A DNA stretch of 64,000 nucleotides from Pseudoalteromonas sp. NC201 (GCF_002850255.1 NZ_CP022523.1:124001-188000); one strand, 5' to 3'; counted from the first letter of the stretch, positions 39,157 to 49,226 are shown. The notes: a model not told the origin generated them from the letters alone. Translations and numbers: made by a program.

Positions 39157-39936
39157 ATGCCTGCTACACATTCTATAAATAAAGATAACGAATTTGCGCG
39201 TTGCTTTGAATGCAACAAAGTTCCAACCTTGGCACCGTTTCACTGGCTTGCATTAGCATTTAAAGATATTGCGAATGCACCATTACTTAGCCTAGTGTAT
39301 GGACTTATTTTTACCCTAATACCTGCTTTTATCATGTGGTTAGTGTACCAATCGGGTACCCACTTGGTAATTCTGCCTGCCGCTGTCGCCTTTGCGCTTA
39401 TTGGACCTGCTTTCGCAGCTGGCTTGTATGATGTTGCGTGGGAGTTGGAAAAGGGCCATAAACCAACGTTAACGCATAGTCTTAAATCAATGTTTCGTAA
39501 TCCCGCTGGCGAGTGGGGTTTTGCGGTGTTACTGATGGTCATTATGATTGTTTGGATGCGCTTAGCGGCGCTTATCCATGCATTATATCCAAATGTTCCG
39601 AATCCTACGTTTGAACAGCTTTCGGCATTTTTAGCACTCGGCTCGATAGTGGGAGGCATTTTATTGGTGTGTGTATTTGCAATCTCAGCGTTTACGCCAC
39701 AAATAATGATGGAGCGCCGAGTGGATATTATGACTGCGGTAATAAGCTCAATGCATGCTGTGAAAGAAAATGTCGGCGCTATGGTGGTATGGTGTGGGAT
39801 CTTAGTGTTCTTGGTGATGCTTGGGTTTGCAACTGGAACGGCTGGGTTTATCGTTATTATGCCGCTGCTAGCGTACGCAAGTTGGCATGGCTATATCGCT
39901 GTAATTAAAACAAAAGTGCCACGCCACTACGAATAA
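39157..39936 (+). CDS. DUF2189 integral membrane protein
   Basis: This 259-residue protein has about six membrane segments from residue 40 on and a short soluble N-terminus with CFECNKVP. It fits DUF2189, a family seen near respiratory genes in many proteobacteria, with the pattern GPAFAAGLYDVAWELEKG. The ATG at 39157 is preferred over 39151 because GAGGA is then 6 bp away. No oxidase gene is adjacent. Function is unknown. Confidence 0.83.
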   Translation: MPATHSINKDNEFARCFECNKVPTLAPFHWLALAFKDIANAPLLSLVYGLIFTLIPAFIMWLVYQSGTHLVILPAAVAFALIGPAFAAGLYDVAWELEKGHKPTLTHSLKSMFRNPAGEWGFAVLLMVIMIVWMRLAALIHALYPNVPNPTFEQLSAFLALGSIVGGILLVCVFAISAFTPQIMMERRVDIMTAVISSMHAVKENVGAMVVWCGILVFLVMLGFATGTAGFIVIMPLLAYASWHGYIAVIKTKVPRHYE

Positions 39937-40232
39937 CTAAACACCCTCTATGAATAAACAACCGTAGCATCAATGAGCATTGTTGGTACTGCGGTTGACT
40001 TCTTATTTGAACCTGTTATATGTGCTGCAACAACGACCTAATGAACAGTCAATGTCTTTCGAAAACGAAGTTAGAGATCAAGCAAGTCTTTTGATTTATA
40101 AGGATTTTTATTTTTAATTTGTCGTTTTTACTCATTTTAAGCCAATCGTATTTTGAGTGTTTCGCAATATATAAAGCGCAATAGGGAAGATTTTTCTGGG
40201 TCGCATGATTATGCATATAAGAGGGGATAGCG

Positions 40233-41345
40233 ATGTCTGAGAGCAAAAAACAATTCCATAAAAAACTTGAGCACTGTTTATGCCCACCGGGAGATGGTGT
40301 GTTTACAGTAAACACAGCGAAAGAAAGAAAAGACGCGCTAAGACAAAAGCTATATGGACAAACAGAAGGAGTCGATACTTTATGGAAAGCGTCACTGGAG
40401 AAATTGGGCGAAAGTGAACATAAAGCGGCAATTCTTGGGATCAGTTCAGATTGTGGCGGTGGTATTTTACGCGGCGCCAACTGGGGCCCGTTATTTTTGC
40501 GTTCGACATTAATAGAGCAACAGCCGCAAACGAGCGCGTTTGACCTTGGCGATGTGCGTGTTATTCCACATTTACTACACGACAAATATTTAAACGAGAG
40601 CACGATCAGTAACTGTCAAAAGGCACTTTATGCTGACCCTGAGAGCGAATATTACGTGTCACCATTATCTATTACAGAAGATGTGTGCGATGGCTTTTAC
40701 GAAAATTACCCAAATAAAGGTGTGTTCGGTATTGGTGGTGACCACTCAATCAGCTACCCGTTAACAAAAGCGTATCTTAAAGCAAAGCGTGCTCGTGGTG
40801 TAAAAACAGCGATTATCCATTTTGATGCTCACACGGATTTACTTGTTGAGCGCTTAGGTATCGATTTATGCTTCGGCTCTTGGTGTACGCATATCCTAGA
40901 GTTTTTACCTGCACCCCACCACTTAGTGCAATTTGGGATCCGCTCTAGTGGCAAACCCAAATCTCATTGGGAGTCTACATTCGGCGTTAAGCAGCATTGG
41001 GCTCATGAGATCAGAGAACGTGGTGCACAAGTGATAGTTGATGAGGTTATTGCGCAGTTAAAGGCTGATGATGTTGAAGAGCTTTATGTCAGCTTCGATA
41101 TTGACGCACTTGATGAAGAGTTTGCTTCTGCAACGGGCACTCCAGAGGCAGGCGGTATGACTCCAGACGAAGCGATGTTAATTCTACAAGCTCTGCGTGG
41201 TGAGTTTAAAATCACAGGTGCAGACATGATGGAAATAGCCCCATTTACCGACAGCTCTCTTGTTGGACAAACGAGCTCAGAAACCACGCTTAAAGAAGGC
41301 GCTAAGCTGAGTGCGTTTTTAATTGATGCTATCAACAATAGCTAA
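40233..41345 (+). CDS. Arginase/agmatinase-family ureohydrolase
   Basis: This is a 370-residue binuclear manganese hydrolase. The metal-binding motifs are all present: GIGGDHS (His, about 168), HFDAHTD (about 191-197) and SFDIDALDEEF (about 287-297). The family cleaves arginine, agmatine, guanidinobutyrate or formimidoylglutamate. The N-terminal 60 residues and the length exceed those of common agmatinases, so the substrate is open. GAGGGGA lies before the ATG. It stands alone with 296 bp of noncoding sequence before it, in which only an imperfect hairpin (39960-39996) is visible. Confidence 0.87.
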   Translation: MSESKKQFHKKLEHCLCPPGDGVFTVNTAKERKDALRQKLYGQTEGVDTLWKASLEKLGESEHKAAILGISSDCGGGILRGANWGPLFLRSTLIEQQPQTSAFDLGDVRVIPHLLHDKYLNESTISNCQKALYADPESEYYVSPLSITEDVCDGFYENYPNKGVFGIGGDHSISYPLTKAYLKAKRARGVKTAIIHFDAHTDLLVERLGIDLCFGSWCTHILEFLPAPHHLVQFGIRSSGKPKSHWESTFGVKQHWAHEIRERGAQVIVDEVIAQLKADDVEELYVSFDIDALDEEFASATGTPEAGGMTPDEAMLILQALRGEFKITGADMMEIAPFTDSSLVGQTSSETTLKEGAKLSAFLIDAINNS

Positions 41346-41530
41346 AGTAACTAAATAACCAAACAGCACTGTGATAGGCGGAGGCATCTTTGTCTATCAC
41401 TCATTCACTTCAATAAGTTACCCATCTGTTGTGGTTCACCCGCATTCACAAGCAGCTATTCTATCTCTTTAAAAATTGCTCAACCTTTAAGTTAAGACTA
41501 TATTATTCAAGTAGCTATGGGGAGAGTTTC

Positions 41531-42241
41531 ATGAAGGGTGCATACTCTTTTGGTCTTTGTATTTTACTGATGAGTTTCAGTGCGCTTGCCTATACGCTAA
41601 ATATTGTCACTGAGAACTTTCCTGACTTCCAATACCTTAATGAAAAAGGGGAGCTAATTGGGCGTTCAGCGGATAAAGTTAGGGCAGTGCTTGATGACTC
41701 TGGCGTTGATTACACCATCAACGTACTTTCATGGCCTGCAGCCTATAATGCCGCATTAAGAAAAGAAGATACCTGTGTGTTTTCAACAGCCAGAAATACC
41801 ATTCGCGAAAATGAGTTTAATTGGGTATTTCCAATTGATACGTTTACCACCTCTTTTTATGCACTACGTGAAAGCAAAATCAAGCTGAATAAATTAGAAG
41901 ATGCTCAAGCTTATCGAACTGCGGTGATCCGAGATAATTTTAGCCACCAATTTTTAATGGAGCATGGTTTTCAAGAAGGGAAACAGCTTATCCTGATTAA
42001 TTCTTTTGATAAGGTTTTTGAGCTACTCAAGACGCGCAAAGACTTTGTTGATTTGGTGATATTAAGCGATGCCCAGTTTAGGTTTCGAAGTGCAAAAGAG
42101 CAAACGGCTCAATTACTTGAGCCGGTATATACATTAGATCAGTTTAATACGTCTCTTTATCTAGCCTGTAATAAAAATGTTCCCAAGCATATTCTTGATA
42201 AGCTTCAGGAGACTTACAACGTGCTTTATGTAGCCAAATAA
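41531..42241 (+). CDS. Orphan periplasmic solute-binding protein (SBP_bac_3-like)
   Basis: This 236-residue type 2 periplasmic binding protein has a signal peptide ending SALA and the opening LNIVTENFPDFQYLNEKGELIGRSADKV (residues 22-49; key residues EKGELIGRSADKV), typical of amino-acid-binding family 3. The frame is open upstream to 41429, but GGGGAGAG precedes the ATG at 41531 and the signal starts there. No ABC permease or ATPase gene is adjacent, so it may sense or bind solute for another system. Confidence 0.82.
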   Translation: MKGAYSFGLCILLMSFSALAYTLNIVTENFPDFQYLNEKGELIGRSADKVRAVLDDSGVDYTINVLSWPAAYNAALRKEDTCVFSTARNTIRENEFNWVFPIDTFTTSFYALRESKIKLNKLEDAQAYRTAVIRDNFSHQFLMEHGFQEGKQLILINSFDKVFELLKTRKDFVDLVILSDAQFRFRSAKEQTAQLLEPVYTLDQFNTSLYLACNKNVPKHILDKLQETYNVLYVAK

Positions 42242-42257
42242 ACTTAGAGAAAACGGA

Positions 42258-42500
42258 TTATTTTTTTATATCTGGCCACTGAAAGCCGTGGAAGGTATCT
42301 AGATACAGTTGCTCCACTTTGGTTCTTGCCCAAGGTGTGCGACGCAAAAACTTGAGACTAGATTTAACGCTTGGATTATCTTTGAAGCAGTTGATATCTA
42401 CGGCGGCTGCCATTTCTTTCCAGCCTAGCTGCTGTTCAAGTTTTACAATAATTTCTTCTAACTTGATACCGTGAAGGGGGTTATTTGCTTGGGTTGTCAT
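42258..42500 (-). CDS. VF530-family (DUF2132) DNA-binding protein
   Basis: This 80-residue protein has the features of VF530: NPLHGIKLEEIIVKLEQQLGW (about 7-27), INCFKDNPSVKSSLKFLRRTPWAR and a final VEQLYLD. The fold is a small helical DNA-binding type known from Vibrio fischeri. Its role in the cell is unknown. It converges with the binding-protein gene, 16 bp from its end. Confidence 0.88.
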   Translation of the reverse strand: MTTQANNPLHGIKLEEIIVKLEQQLGWKEMAAAVDINCFKDNPSVKSSLKFLRRTPWARTKVEQLYLDTFHGFQWPDIKK

Positions 42501-42532
42501 CTTCTACTTCTATATAACTTTAGATATTACGC

Positions 42533-42814
42533 CTAGTTTACCCTAATTTTATCCGAAATTTCAGGTCTAATTGGTGCCCCAGACGCGTCAGCCTTTACCC
42601 ACACAAGTTTGCCATTGTCTTCGTTGTACTTTTTCGTTGCACAGACAAACAGCATGTCAAACTGTAGCAATAGTGCGCCTTCGCTATATGACTTTCCTTC
42701 ATACCAACAGACTTGCTTTGGTATTTCTCCATATAACCTTAAATCAGCGGGCGTTGTAGCCAAAACAGGCAGTGAGATCAAATTAACAGCGATTAAACAA
42801 ATTAAAAACTTCAT
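42533..42814 (-). CDS. Small secreted DUF1496-like protein
   Basis: This 93-residue protein has a signal peptide (MKFLICLIAVNLISLPVLA) and a core with KQVCWYEGKSYSEGALL and a second Cys in LFVCATKK, resembling DUF1496. The two Cys could form a disulfide in the periplasm. The ATG at 42814 is chosen over the TTG at 42817. The ribosome site is poor. It lies 32 bp before the VF530 gene on the same strand. Function is unknown. Confidence 0.7.
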   Translation of the reverse strand: MKFLICLIAVNLISLPVLATTPADLRLYGEIPKQVCWYEGKSYSEGALLLQFDMLFVCATKKYNEDNGKLVWVKADASGAPIRPEISDKIRVN

Positions 42815-42868
42815 CAAATTTGGGTTTTTGAACTAGAGTGTTAAATGACTATAGAAGAATAAGGAAAA

Positions 42869-43105
42869 ATGACAATGGCATTAGACCAAAAATTGTTGGA
42901 TGAGTTGACCTTACTAGCTAGATTTCCAAGACATAGTTTGCATCAGGGGATAAAAATTCATAGCAGCGCGCCTGAAGGTATACAAGGTGCCGCGATGAGG
43001 CTATTTGAAAAAGGGGTCATTGACAGCCCCGATGGGGGTTATTTGACTGATCTTGGTCACGACCTTATTGGCCATTTTGATCATGTCTATAGCGCGTTGA
43101 AATAA
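42869..43105 (+). CDS. TIGR02647-family conserved small protein
   Basis: This 78-residue protein matches TIGR02647, a family of unknown function in gammaproteobacteria. The pattern includes KIHSSAPEGIQGAAMRLFEKG (about 29-49; key residues APEGIQGAA) and DSPDGGYLTDLGHDL. AAGGA lies before the ATG. An ATG at 42875 is also possible. A strong terminator follows. Confidence 0.82.
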   Translation: MTMALDQKLLDELTLLARFPRHSLHQGIKIHSSAPEGIQGAAMRLFEKGVIDSPDGGYLTDLGHDLIGHFDHVYSALK

Positions 43106-43123
43106 CAAACGTTCGTTTGATTG

Positions 43124-43156
43124 AAAGAGTGATATGCTTAGCATGTCACTCTTTTT
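43124..43156 (+). terminator. Strong intrinsic terminator, bidirectional
   Basis: AAAGAGTGA (43124-43132) pairs with TCACTCTTT (43146-43154), with an inner ATGC-TTA-GCAT hairpin and a T-run after. The A-run on the left lets it serve the convergent maiA gene as well. Confidence 0.85.
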
Positions 43157-43179
43157 AGTTGGCTTATCGTTTACTAGCC

Positions 43180-43809
43180 TTATTGTGCGTCTAATTGATT
43201 TTCAGGCGCCGCATCAGAAAACGCATCAAGCGTATTACAATATTCGTACACTCGACTGATCTTAGGAAATGCAGTCATATCAACTTTAAAACGCAGGGCA
43301 TTAAACACTTGTGGTACTAAACAAACATCCGCAAGTGTGGGCTCCGTGCCAAAGCAAAATTGACCGTCGCCTATCATAGGCTCGAGCTTTTTAAAGCCTT
43401 CGATAACCCAATGGCGATACCACTCATTCTTTTGCTCATCAGATGCACCTAGCTCACTTGAGAGATATTTAAGTACACGCAAGTTATCGATAGGGTGGAT
43501 ATCACAGGCGATGGCGTAGCAAAAGTTTCTTACCTGCGCTTTTTGCCAAGGATCTTGTGGTAGCAATGCTTGGCCTGTTTGGGTTTCTTCTAGCCACTCT
43601 AATATCGCTAAAGATTGTGCAAGAACGCCATGCTCAGTTTCAAGAGCCGGTAGCAATCCTTGACCATTTTTACTTAAATATGCCTCGCCGTTTTGCTCCG
43701 ATTTAAGCAAGTTTACTGGGACTAACTCGTGGTCTAATCCTTTAAGATTTAAAGCAATACGCACACGATAGGCTGCAGATGAGCGAAAATAAGTATAGAG
43801 TTTCAACAT
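43180..43809 (-). CDS. maiA: Maleylacetoacetate isomerase
   Basis: This 209-residue zeta-class glutathione transferase isomerises maleylacetoacetate to fumarylacetoacetate in tyrosine breakdown. It begins with the class signature YFRSSAAYRVRIALNLKG, and the glutathione site includes QSLAILEWLEE. The C-terminal helical domain ends PENQLDA. It starts 5 bp after hmgA and follows it in the pathway. The next enzyme, fumarylacetoacetase, is not in the window. Confidence 0.93.
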   Translation of the reverse strand: MLKLYTYFRSSAAYRVRIALNLKGLDHELVPVNLLKSEQNGEAYLSKNGQGLLPALETEHGVLAQSLAILEWLEETQTGQALLPQDPWQKAQVRNFCYAIACDIHPIDNLRVLKYLSSELGASDEQKNEWYRHWVIEGFKKLEPMIGDGQFCFGTEPTLADVCLVPQVFNALRFKVDMTAFPKISRVYEYCNTLDAFSDAAPENQLDAQ

Positions 43810-43814
43810 AATCT

Positions 43815-45110
43815 TTATGCTCCTTTAAAGTACTTTTTAATGCCTTTCCAGCAATCAGCATAGTTAGGCTGACGTGCTTTGCCTTCTAAAGCATACTTAG
43901 TTGGAGAGATAATGTAACGTGACTCAAACATAAACGCGAGTGTGTTTTCATAGCGCTGTGGTGCAAGCTCTGCGTTGCTCGCCTTTTCAAATACATCAGC
44001 TTCTGGCCCATGAGGAGACATACAGTTGTGTAGACTCATGCCACCTGGCACAAAACCATGTTCTTTGGCGTCGTATACCCCTTCAATTAAGCCCATAAAC
44101 TCACTCATGATATTACGGTGATAATAAGGCGGACGGAATGTATTTTCTGCCACCATCCAGCGCGGTGGGAAGATCACAAAGTCTACGTTTGCAACACCTG
44201 GCGTGCCTGATGGAGAAGTCAGTACAGTAAAGATTGACGGATCTGGATGATCAAAGCTTACGGTGTTCATTACGTTAAATCGTGCTAAATCATATTTGTA
44301 TGGGGCGCTATTACCTGTCCATGCAACCACATCAAGTGGTGAGTGGCCAATCTCACAGCGGAACAAATTACCATTAAACTTTGCAACGAGTTCAAAATCA
44401 CCTTCTTTGTCCTCAAAGGCGGCAACCGGGTATTGAAAGTCACGTTCGTTGGTATAGCCATTCGCCCCAACAGGGCCTCGCTCAGGCAATATATAAGGGT
44501 GTCCGTAGTTTTCACAAATATAACCACGCACCGTATCGCTTAAAAGCTCTACACTGAATTTGATACCTCGAGGGATAACGGCAATCTCACCTGGTTTAAT
44601 TGCGAGTTTTCCGCACTCTGTGTGTAAAATGAGTTCGCCTTGCTGTGGGACGAATAACAGCTCGCCATCCGCATTATAGAAGTAACGATCTTCCATTGAT
44701 GCGTTAGCAACATATACATGAATACCAATCCCGCTTTGGCCATTGGCACTGCCGTTAGCAGCCATCGTTACTAAGCCATCGATAAAATCTGTTTTTTCGT
44801 GTGGTATATCGATAGGGTTCCAGCGCAACATGGAAGGGGGGGTAACGGCTTCAGTTATTGGTGCCGTGCGTAATAGGCCATTATCCATCGCTTCATATTC
44901 ACCTTGTAAAACAGAAGGGCGAATACGGTAGAACCAATTTCTACGATTATCAGCACGAGGCGCTGTAAAAGCGGTGGTGTTATATTGCTCTGCATAAAGA
45001 TCGTATTTTACTTTTTGCGGTGAAAATTGACCAATAGGTAAAGCGCCCGGCAGTGCTTCACTTTCAAATTGATTACCAAATCCAGTTAAATATTGAAGTT
45101 CTTGGCTCAT
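43815..45110 (-). CDS. hmgA: Homogentisate 1,2-dioxygenase
   Basis: This non-haem Fe(II) enzyme opens the ring of homogentisate to maleylacetoacetate in tyrosine and phenylalanine catabolism. The 431-residue length is normal. It starts [25 protein letters not shown] (key residues GFGN and ESEA). The iron ligands lie in [18 protein letters not shown] (His, Glu) and [16 protein letters not shown] (His). It is cotranscribed with maiA. A perfect 20-bp palindrome upstream and a divergent MarR gene suggest repression released by an aromatic intermediate. Loss of this enzyme causes brown pyomelanin in many marine bacteria. Confidence 0.96.
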   Translation of the reverse strand: MSQELQYLTGFGNQFESEALPGALPIGQFSPQKVKYDLYAEQYNTTAFTAPRADNRRNWFYRIRPSVLQGEYEAMDNGLLRTAPITEAVTPPSMLRWNPIDIPHEKTDFIDGLVTMAANGSANGQSGIGIHVYVANASMEDRYFYNADGELLFVPQQGELILHTECGKLAIKPGEIAVIPRGIKFSVELLSDTVRGYICENYGHPYILPERGPVGANGYTNERDFQYPVAAFEDKEGDFELVAKFNGNLFRCEIGHSPLDVVAWTGNSAPYKYDLARFNVMNTVSFDHPDPSIFTVLTSPSGTPGVANVDFVIFPPRWMVAENTFRPPYYHRNIMSEFMGLIEGVYDAKEHGFVPGGMSLHNCMSPHGPEADVFEKASNAELAPQRYENTLAFMFESRYIISPTKYALEGKARQPNYADCWKGIKKYFKGA

Positions 45111-45141
45111 GTGTCTCGACTCCTTTGTGTTTTATAGTAAG

Positions 45142-45161
45142 ATACTCTCATGTGAGAGTAT
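45142..45161. promoter_or_regulatory. MarR-type operator between hmgA and the MarR gene
   Basis: ATACTCTCATGTGAGAGTAT is a perfect 9-2-9 palindrome, 31 bp from the hmgA start and 61 bp from the marR start. Its size and form fit MarR-family operators, and it could control both divergent units. Confidence 0.7.
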
Positions 45162-45222
45162 TTTCAATGTTTGTCATCTAGTCGCTCTGTAAAGTTATAG
45201 TGACAGTTGGGAGTGTGAAATA

Positions 45223-45693
45223 ATGTCTAAAAATAATGGAAAGCTGCTGAATATAAACGAATTTTTGCCATATCAACTTGTTTCACTGTCAACAAAAGTG
45301 AGCAATGACTTTGCGCACGTCTACGAACAAAAGGGGGAATTAACGCAGCCACAATGGCGAGTATTATCTCACGCAATACAGACGGAGGGGCTTACTGCAA
45401 AGCACATATGCGAATTGGCAAGCATGGATAAATCAACCGTTTCAAGAGCAATTAAGCAGTTACAAGACAGAGAGTTGATCGAGATGTTAGTGAGTCCAAG
45501 TGATAAACGTGCAAAAACTATTGCGGTGACAGAGCAAGGAAGAGTGCTTTATCAAGCATTAACGCCGCTTGCATTGGCATGGGAAGCTGAGTTACTTAGT
45601 TGTTTTAGCGATGAGCAGAAAGAAAATTTTATTGGGCTGTTAATGACGCTTCAAAATAGACTAGCAAACTGTGATACCAGCAATGCTGATTAA
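45223..45693 (+). CDS. MarR-family regulator of the homogentisate operon
   Basis: This is a 156-residue winged-helix dimer. Recognition helix region is ELASMDKSTVSRAIKQLQDR (about 66-85), and the wing is VSPSDKRAKTIAVTEQGR (about 91-108), both standard for MarR. It diverges from hmgA-maiA with a perfect palindrome between. It is therefore the likely local repressor. The ligand may be homogentisate or a neighbouring intermediate, which is inference. Confidence 0.9.
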   Translation: MSKNNGKLLNINEFLPYQLVSLSTKVSNDFAHVYEQKGELTQPQWRVLSHAIQTEGLTAKHICELASMDKSTVSRAIKQLQDRELIEMLVSPSDKRAKTIAVTEQGRVLYQALTPLALAWEAELLSCFSDEQKENFIGLLMTLQNRLANCDTSNAD

Positions 45694-45698
45694 TGAAA

Positions 45699-45723
45699 AA
45701 AGACCAACGATCGTTGGCCTTTG
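45699..45723. terminator. Bidirectional terminator between MarR and TonB receptor genes
   Basis: The palindrome CCAACGATCGTTGG is flanked by A-rich and T-rich ends (AAAGA...CCTTT), between two convergent genes. Confidence 0.7.
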
Positions 45724-45750
45724 GGAGATTATCTAATTACGTGTTAGATA

Positions 45751-48700
45751 TTAGAATGTGTAACGAATACCAATTTTAGCTTGCCATGCTGACGCGCCTT
45801 TATCGATAGTCGAGTAATTGCGAACATCAGCACCGTTGTAGCGTGGCTCGATGATTAGCTTGCCATCGTCATCTAAACCGCCGAAGTCATAAACGGCTTG
45901 GTCAGAGTAACTTAGCTTCTTCTCTACACCCCAGTCACTATTAAGTAGGTTAGCGAAGTTTTCGATCATAAAGTAAAGTTCGCCTTTATGCTCTTTATAG
46001 AAACCTGGGATTTCTTGTTTAAAGCTAACATCCATAGTGGTAACCCAAGGCTGAGTTCCCGTATTGCGGTCTAATAGTTGTCCACGCTCAGTTATGCCTG
46101 CACGGTTAAGCAAGGCTTCTAGCTGATTCCAAGATAAATCTGACTGTTCCCAGTTTACATTCGCATCATCAGGACCTGATGGGATGTACGCTAGGTATGC
46201 AGATGTACCTGCAAAGTCACGGGTATCTCCCAAGTCATAATCATTGTATGAACCCATTGTGTAGCTAAATGGACGGCCAGATCTACGTTCAAAGAACACG
46301 TTAAACTTCGACGCATAACCGTCAAAGAATTCAGTAGTGTAGCGCAAGTTAATCTTGAAGCTATGTTCTACTTCGTAGTGACCACGACCTACTAGATCAA
46401 CATTACGGCTGTGCGTAGTTGCGTGTTTGTAGTTACCATCTGCTTGAGAAGCACTACCAGGTGATACATCTTCAACATCTTGATTCGTGTAACTTGCAGA
46501 AACGTAAAGACCGTTATCCCACTCTTTAGCAATTGCGGTGCTTAAAATAATAGAACGTGCGTCTTCATCAGCATTGGTCATCATGATGTCATAGTTATCT
46601 CTAAGCTCACCAGAGTACTTGTTATCATAGATGATTCGACCAGTTGCAGAGCGCACGATGTTACCGTTTTCATCAAGCTTTGGCGTAATAGAAGTGTTAT
46701 GCCATACCGCTTCGTCTTGCTTGTTGTGGTAAGCAAGTTCAGCTGTCCACTTGAAGCCGTCACCTAGCAGTTCAGAATCAAATTCGTATTCAAACCCAAC
46801 CTGTGCACGAATGCTTGATGGTAGCTTGAAGTTAGGATCCGTATAAGCTGTGCTGCCAGCACCTTGCTGTAAAGAATCTTGAATTTGCTGAGGCACGCGA
46901 GTGAAATCAACTTGATCTACGCCTGCAAAGTAATTATTGATAGCGTCTTGTGTCGCATCAACTTGCGTTAAGCCGTCTTTTTGGAATGGGTTGTTAAACC
47001 AAACATTTGGAATACCGCCGTGGAAGCGACCAACACCACCATTAATTGTTAATGACTCAGTAGCATAGTATTTAAAGCCAATACGAGGTAGAACGATATC
47101 AGCACCATCCAAGTTTTCCTGGTTCGTATAACCATAAGTTTCTTGGAAAGCAGTATTTAATGTAGGCTTGTCACTTGAAGATAAACGCTCATAACGAAGG
47201 CCCGCCGTCACTTCAAGGTCATCTGTTAGATAAAACTTATCTTCAACGTAAAGCGCAAGTTGCTCACGCGTTGCATCATAAGCTAAGTCATTGACATCAT
47301 TAGTATAAGCATTGGCGTAAGAAAATTGGTAGTCATCGTATCTATTTAAAAATAATTTCTTATTTTCAAAGTCTTCAATGCTACCAAACGTCCAACTACC
47401 CATCGAACCTTCGCCAAATAGGTTGTAAAGACGTTTGCTCTCATATTGACCACCAAAGTTAATCTCATGGTCGCCCATTAGATAAGTTGCATCAAGTGTA
47501 AACGCAAATGTTTCGGTTTCTGATTCATTGGCATGACGATAGATGTTACGGCCAAATTGGAAACCAGCACCACGACCATCGTTTAAGTAAACTTCAATAG
47601 TACCTAAATCTGAGTTGGTTACACTGTCATTGGTTACATTTTTATACGCAAGGCCTATCTCTGTAGAGAATTCATCTGACCAGTCTGAGTATAACTTGGC
47701 GGCAAAGTTATCGAACTTAGTCGTATAAGTATAACGACTTGAAGCCATAGATATAGTTTCACCACCTGTAGCGAATTCTTTCTCATCCTCTTCATCCTGC
47801 CATTGGTAAGTAAAGTCAGCACGATGTAGATCGGAAATGTTCCAGCTAAGCTTAATTAGGACACTATCACTAGTATCTTCAGGGTCACCACCGAATTCAT
47901 CTTCGATACCATATACATTATTTAGTACAGAAATAAAGCGGTTATAGTCAGATTCACTAACGTCAAACTCATTTGCGGTGCCAGAACCATCAAAACCGTA
48001 GTCCAAGTCCATCTCTTGTTTCCAAGAGTTATAGTTAACAAAGTAGAATAACTTGTCTTTGATAATCGCGCCACCGGTACTAAAGCCTAAACGCTTTTCG
48101 GTAATGATAGGATCTGTGCTTGCCACTTCGAAAGTCTTGTGACCATCTTCATCAAGAATATTTGAGCCAGCACGGTGGATTACATTACCATCAGCGTCTT
48201 TAACATCTTCTTTATATTTGGCGTCGGAAATATTATCTAACTTACCTGCAAGGCTTGGTGTACTTGTCTCATAGAAGCCTGTGAAAGTATATTCATTAGA
48301 GCCGGACTTAGTAACCGCATTGATTGTACCACCACCAAAGTTACCTTTTTTAGCAGAAAAAGGTGATGTATCAACTGAGATCTGCTCAATTGCATCAAGT
48401 GCCACAGGTGGTTGTGCTGTTGGGTAACCGCCAAAGTTGAGGCCAAAGTCATCATTTTGGCCGATACCGTCAACGGTTAAGCCATTCGTTCTTGGGTTAT
48501 TACCCGCAATCGTGAGTTCACCATTTCCATTGATGCTGGCAAGCGGATTTAAGCGCGCAATGTCTTTGATGTCATTATTGAAACTAGGTGCATTTTCAAT
48601 GGTATCAGCACCAAATACGCTGCTTGAACCACCAGCTTGTTGTACCAGCTTATAGCCTGTAACTTCAATTTTTTCGATTTGCTGTAATGGTTGAAGTTGA

Positions 48701-49029
48701 TTATTGATACGGTGAGTGTCGCCTAACTCAAGATAGATATTGTCAAGTTGGGCATCTGAATATTTGTCAGAGTCAAGTACTACTCTGTAAGGTCCGCCAA
48801 CGCGAAGACCTTTTGCGATGAAAGCACCAGATTCATTAGTAGTGAATGTGCTTATAGTACCAGTTGGTTCGTGAATAACTGTAACTTTAACATTTGCAGC
48901 TGCTTCACCGGTTGGGGTGGTGATCTTACCGCGCATTGCAGACGATGTATCTGCAGCGTATGCGCTGACTGATACCCCAAGAGCTAATGCAAGTGCGCCG
49001 GCCACTCTAGTTAAGCGAACGTTTTTCAT
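45751..49029 (-). CDS. Oar-type TonB-dependent receptor 1
   Basis: This is a 1092-residue outer-membrane receptor that takes a large substrate across with TonB energy. The signal peptide ends at AYAAD (about 25). A carboxypeptidase-regulatory-like beta domain follows (about 30-115). The plug is at about 120-260, with NGLTVDGIGQNDDFGLNFGG, and a large beta barrel ends in Phe (GIRYTF). It is 197 bp downstream of a paralogous receptor on the same strand. The substrate is unknown; the neighbouring nuclease suggests nucleic-acid products. It lacks the Cys pair seen in receptor 2. Confidence 0.9.
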   Translation of the reverse strand: MKNVRLTRVAGALALALGVSVSAYAADTSSAMRGKITTPTGEAAANVKVTVIHEPTGTISTFTTNESGAFIAKGLRVGGPYRVVLDSDKYSDAQLDNIYLELGDTHRINNQLQPLQQIEKIEVTGYKLVQQAGGSSSVFGADTIENAPSFNNDIKDIARLNPLASINGNGELTIAGNNPRTNGLTVDGIGQNDDFGLNFGGYPTAQPPVALDAIEQISVDTSPFSAKKGNFGGGTINAVTKSGSNEYTFTGFYETSTPSLAGKLDNISDAKYKEDVKDADGNVIHRAGSNILDEDGHKTFEVASTDPIITEKRLGFSTGGAIIKDKLFYFVNYNSWKQEMDLDYGFDGSGTANEFDVSESDYNRFISVLNNVYGIEDEFGGDPEDTSDSVLIKLSWNISDLHRADFTYQWQDEEDEKEFATGGETISMASSRYTYTTKFDNFAAKLYSDWSDEFSTEIGLAYKNVTNDSVTNSDLGTIEVYLNDGRGAGFQFGRNIYRHANESETETFAFTLDATYLMGDHEINFGGQYESKRLYNLFGEGSMGSWTFGSIEDFENKKLFLNRYDDYQFSYANAYTNDVNDLAYDATREQLALYVEDKFYLTDDLEVTAGLRYERLSSSDKPTLNTAFQETYGYTNQENLDGADIVLPRIGFKYYATESLTINGGVGRFHGGIPNVWFNNPFQKDGLTQVDATQDAINNYFAGVDQVDFTRVPQQIQDSLQQGAGSTAYTDPNFKLPSSIRAQVGFEYEFDSELLGDGFKWTAELAYHNKQDEAVWHNTSITPKLDENGNIVRSATGRIIYDNKYSGELRDNYDIMMTNADEDARSIILSTAIAKEWDNGLYVSASYTNQDVEDVSPGSASQADGNYKHATTHSRNVDLVGRGHYEVEHSFKINLRYTTEFFDGYASKFNVFFERRSGRPFSYTMGSYNDYDLGDTRDFAGTSAYLAYIPSGPDDANVNWEQSDLSWNQLEALLNRAGITERGQLLDRNTGTQPWVTTMDVSFKQEIPGFYKEHKGELYFMIENFANLLNSDWGVEKKLSYSDQAVYDFGGLDDDGKLIIEPRYNGADVRNYSTIDKGASAWQAKIGIRYTF

Positions 49030-49226
49030 TGTTTCATTTCCCGTGTAAGTAGATTATGAGAGTCAGATTTTTAGATGTGTTTAAACAGCATCTAGTACTC
49101 CTGTTCTCTAACTATGTTGATTAATTTATAAAGCACAATCATCTGCTGGTTTACGACGTAGCACGGCTAGCTTCTATAGAAGGTAGCCGTGTCGTAAAAG
49201 TGATAAATTCAACCAAGACTTATCAT

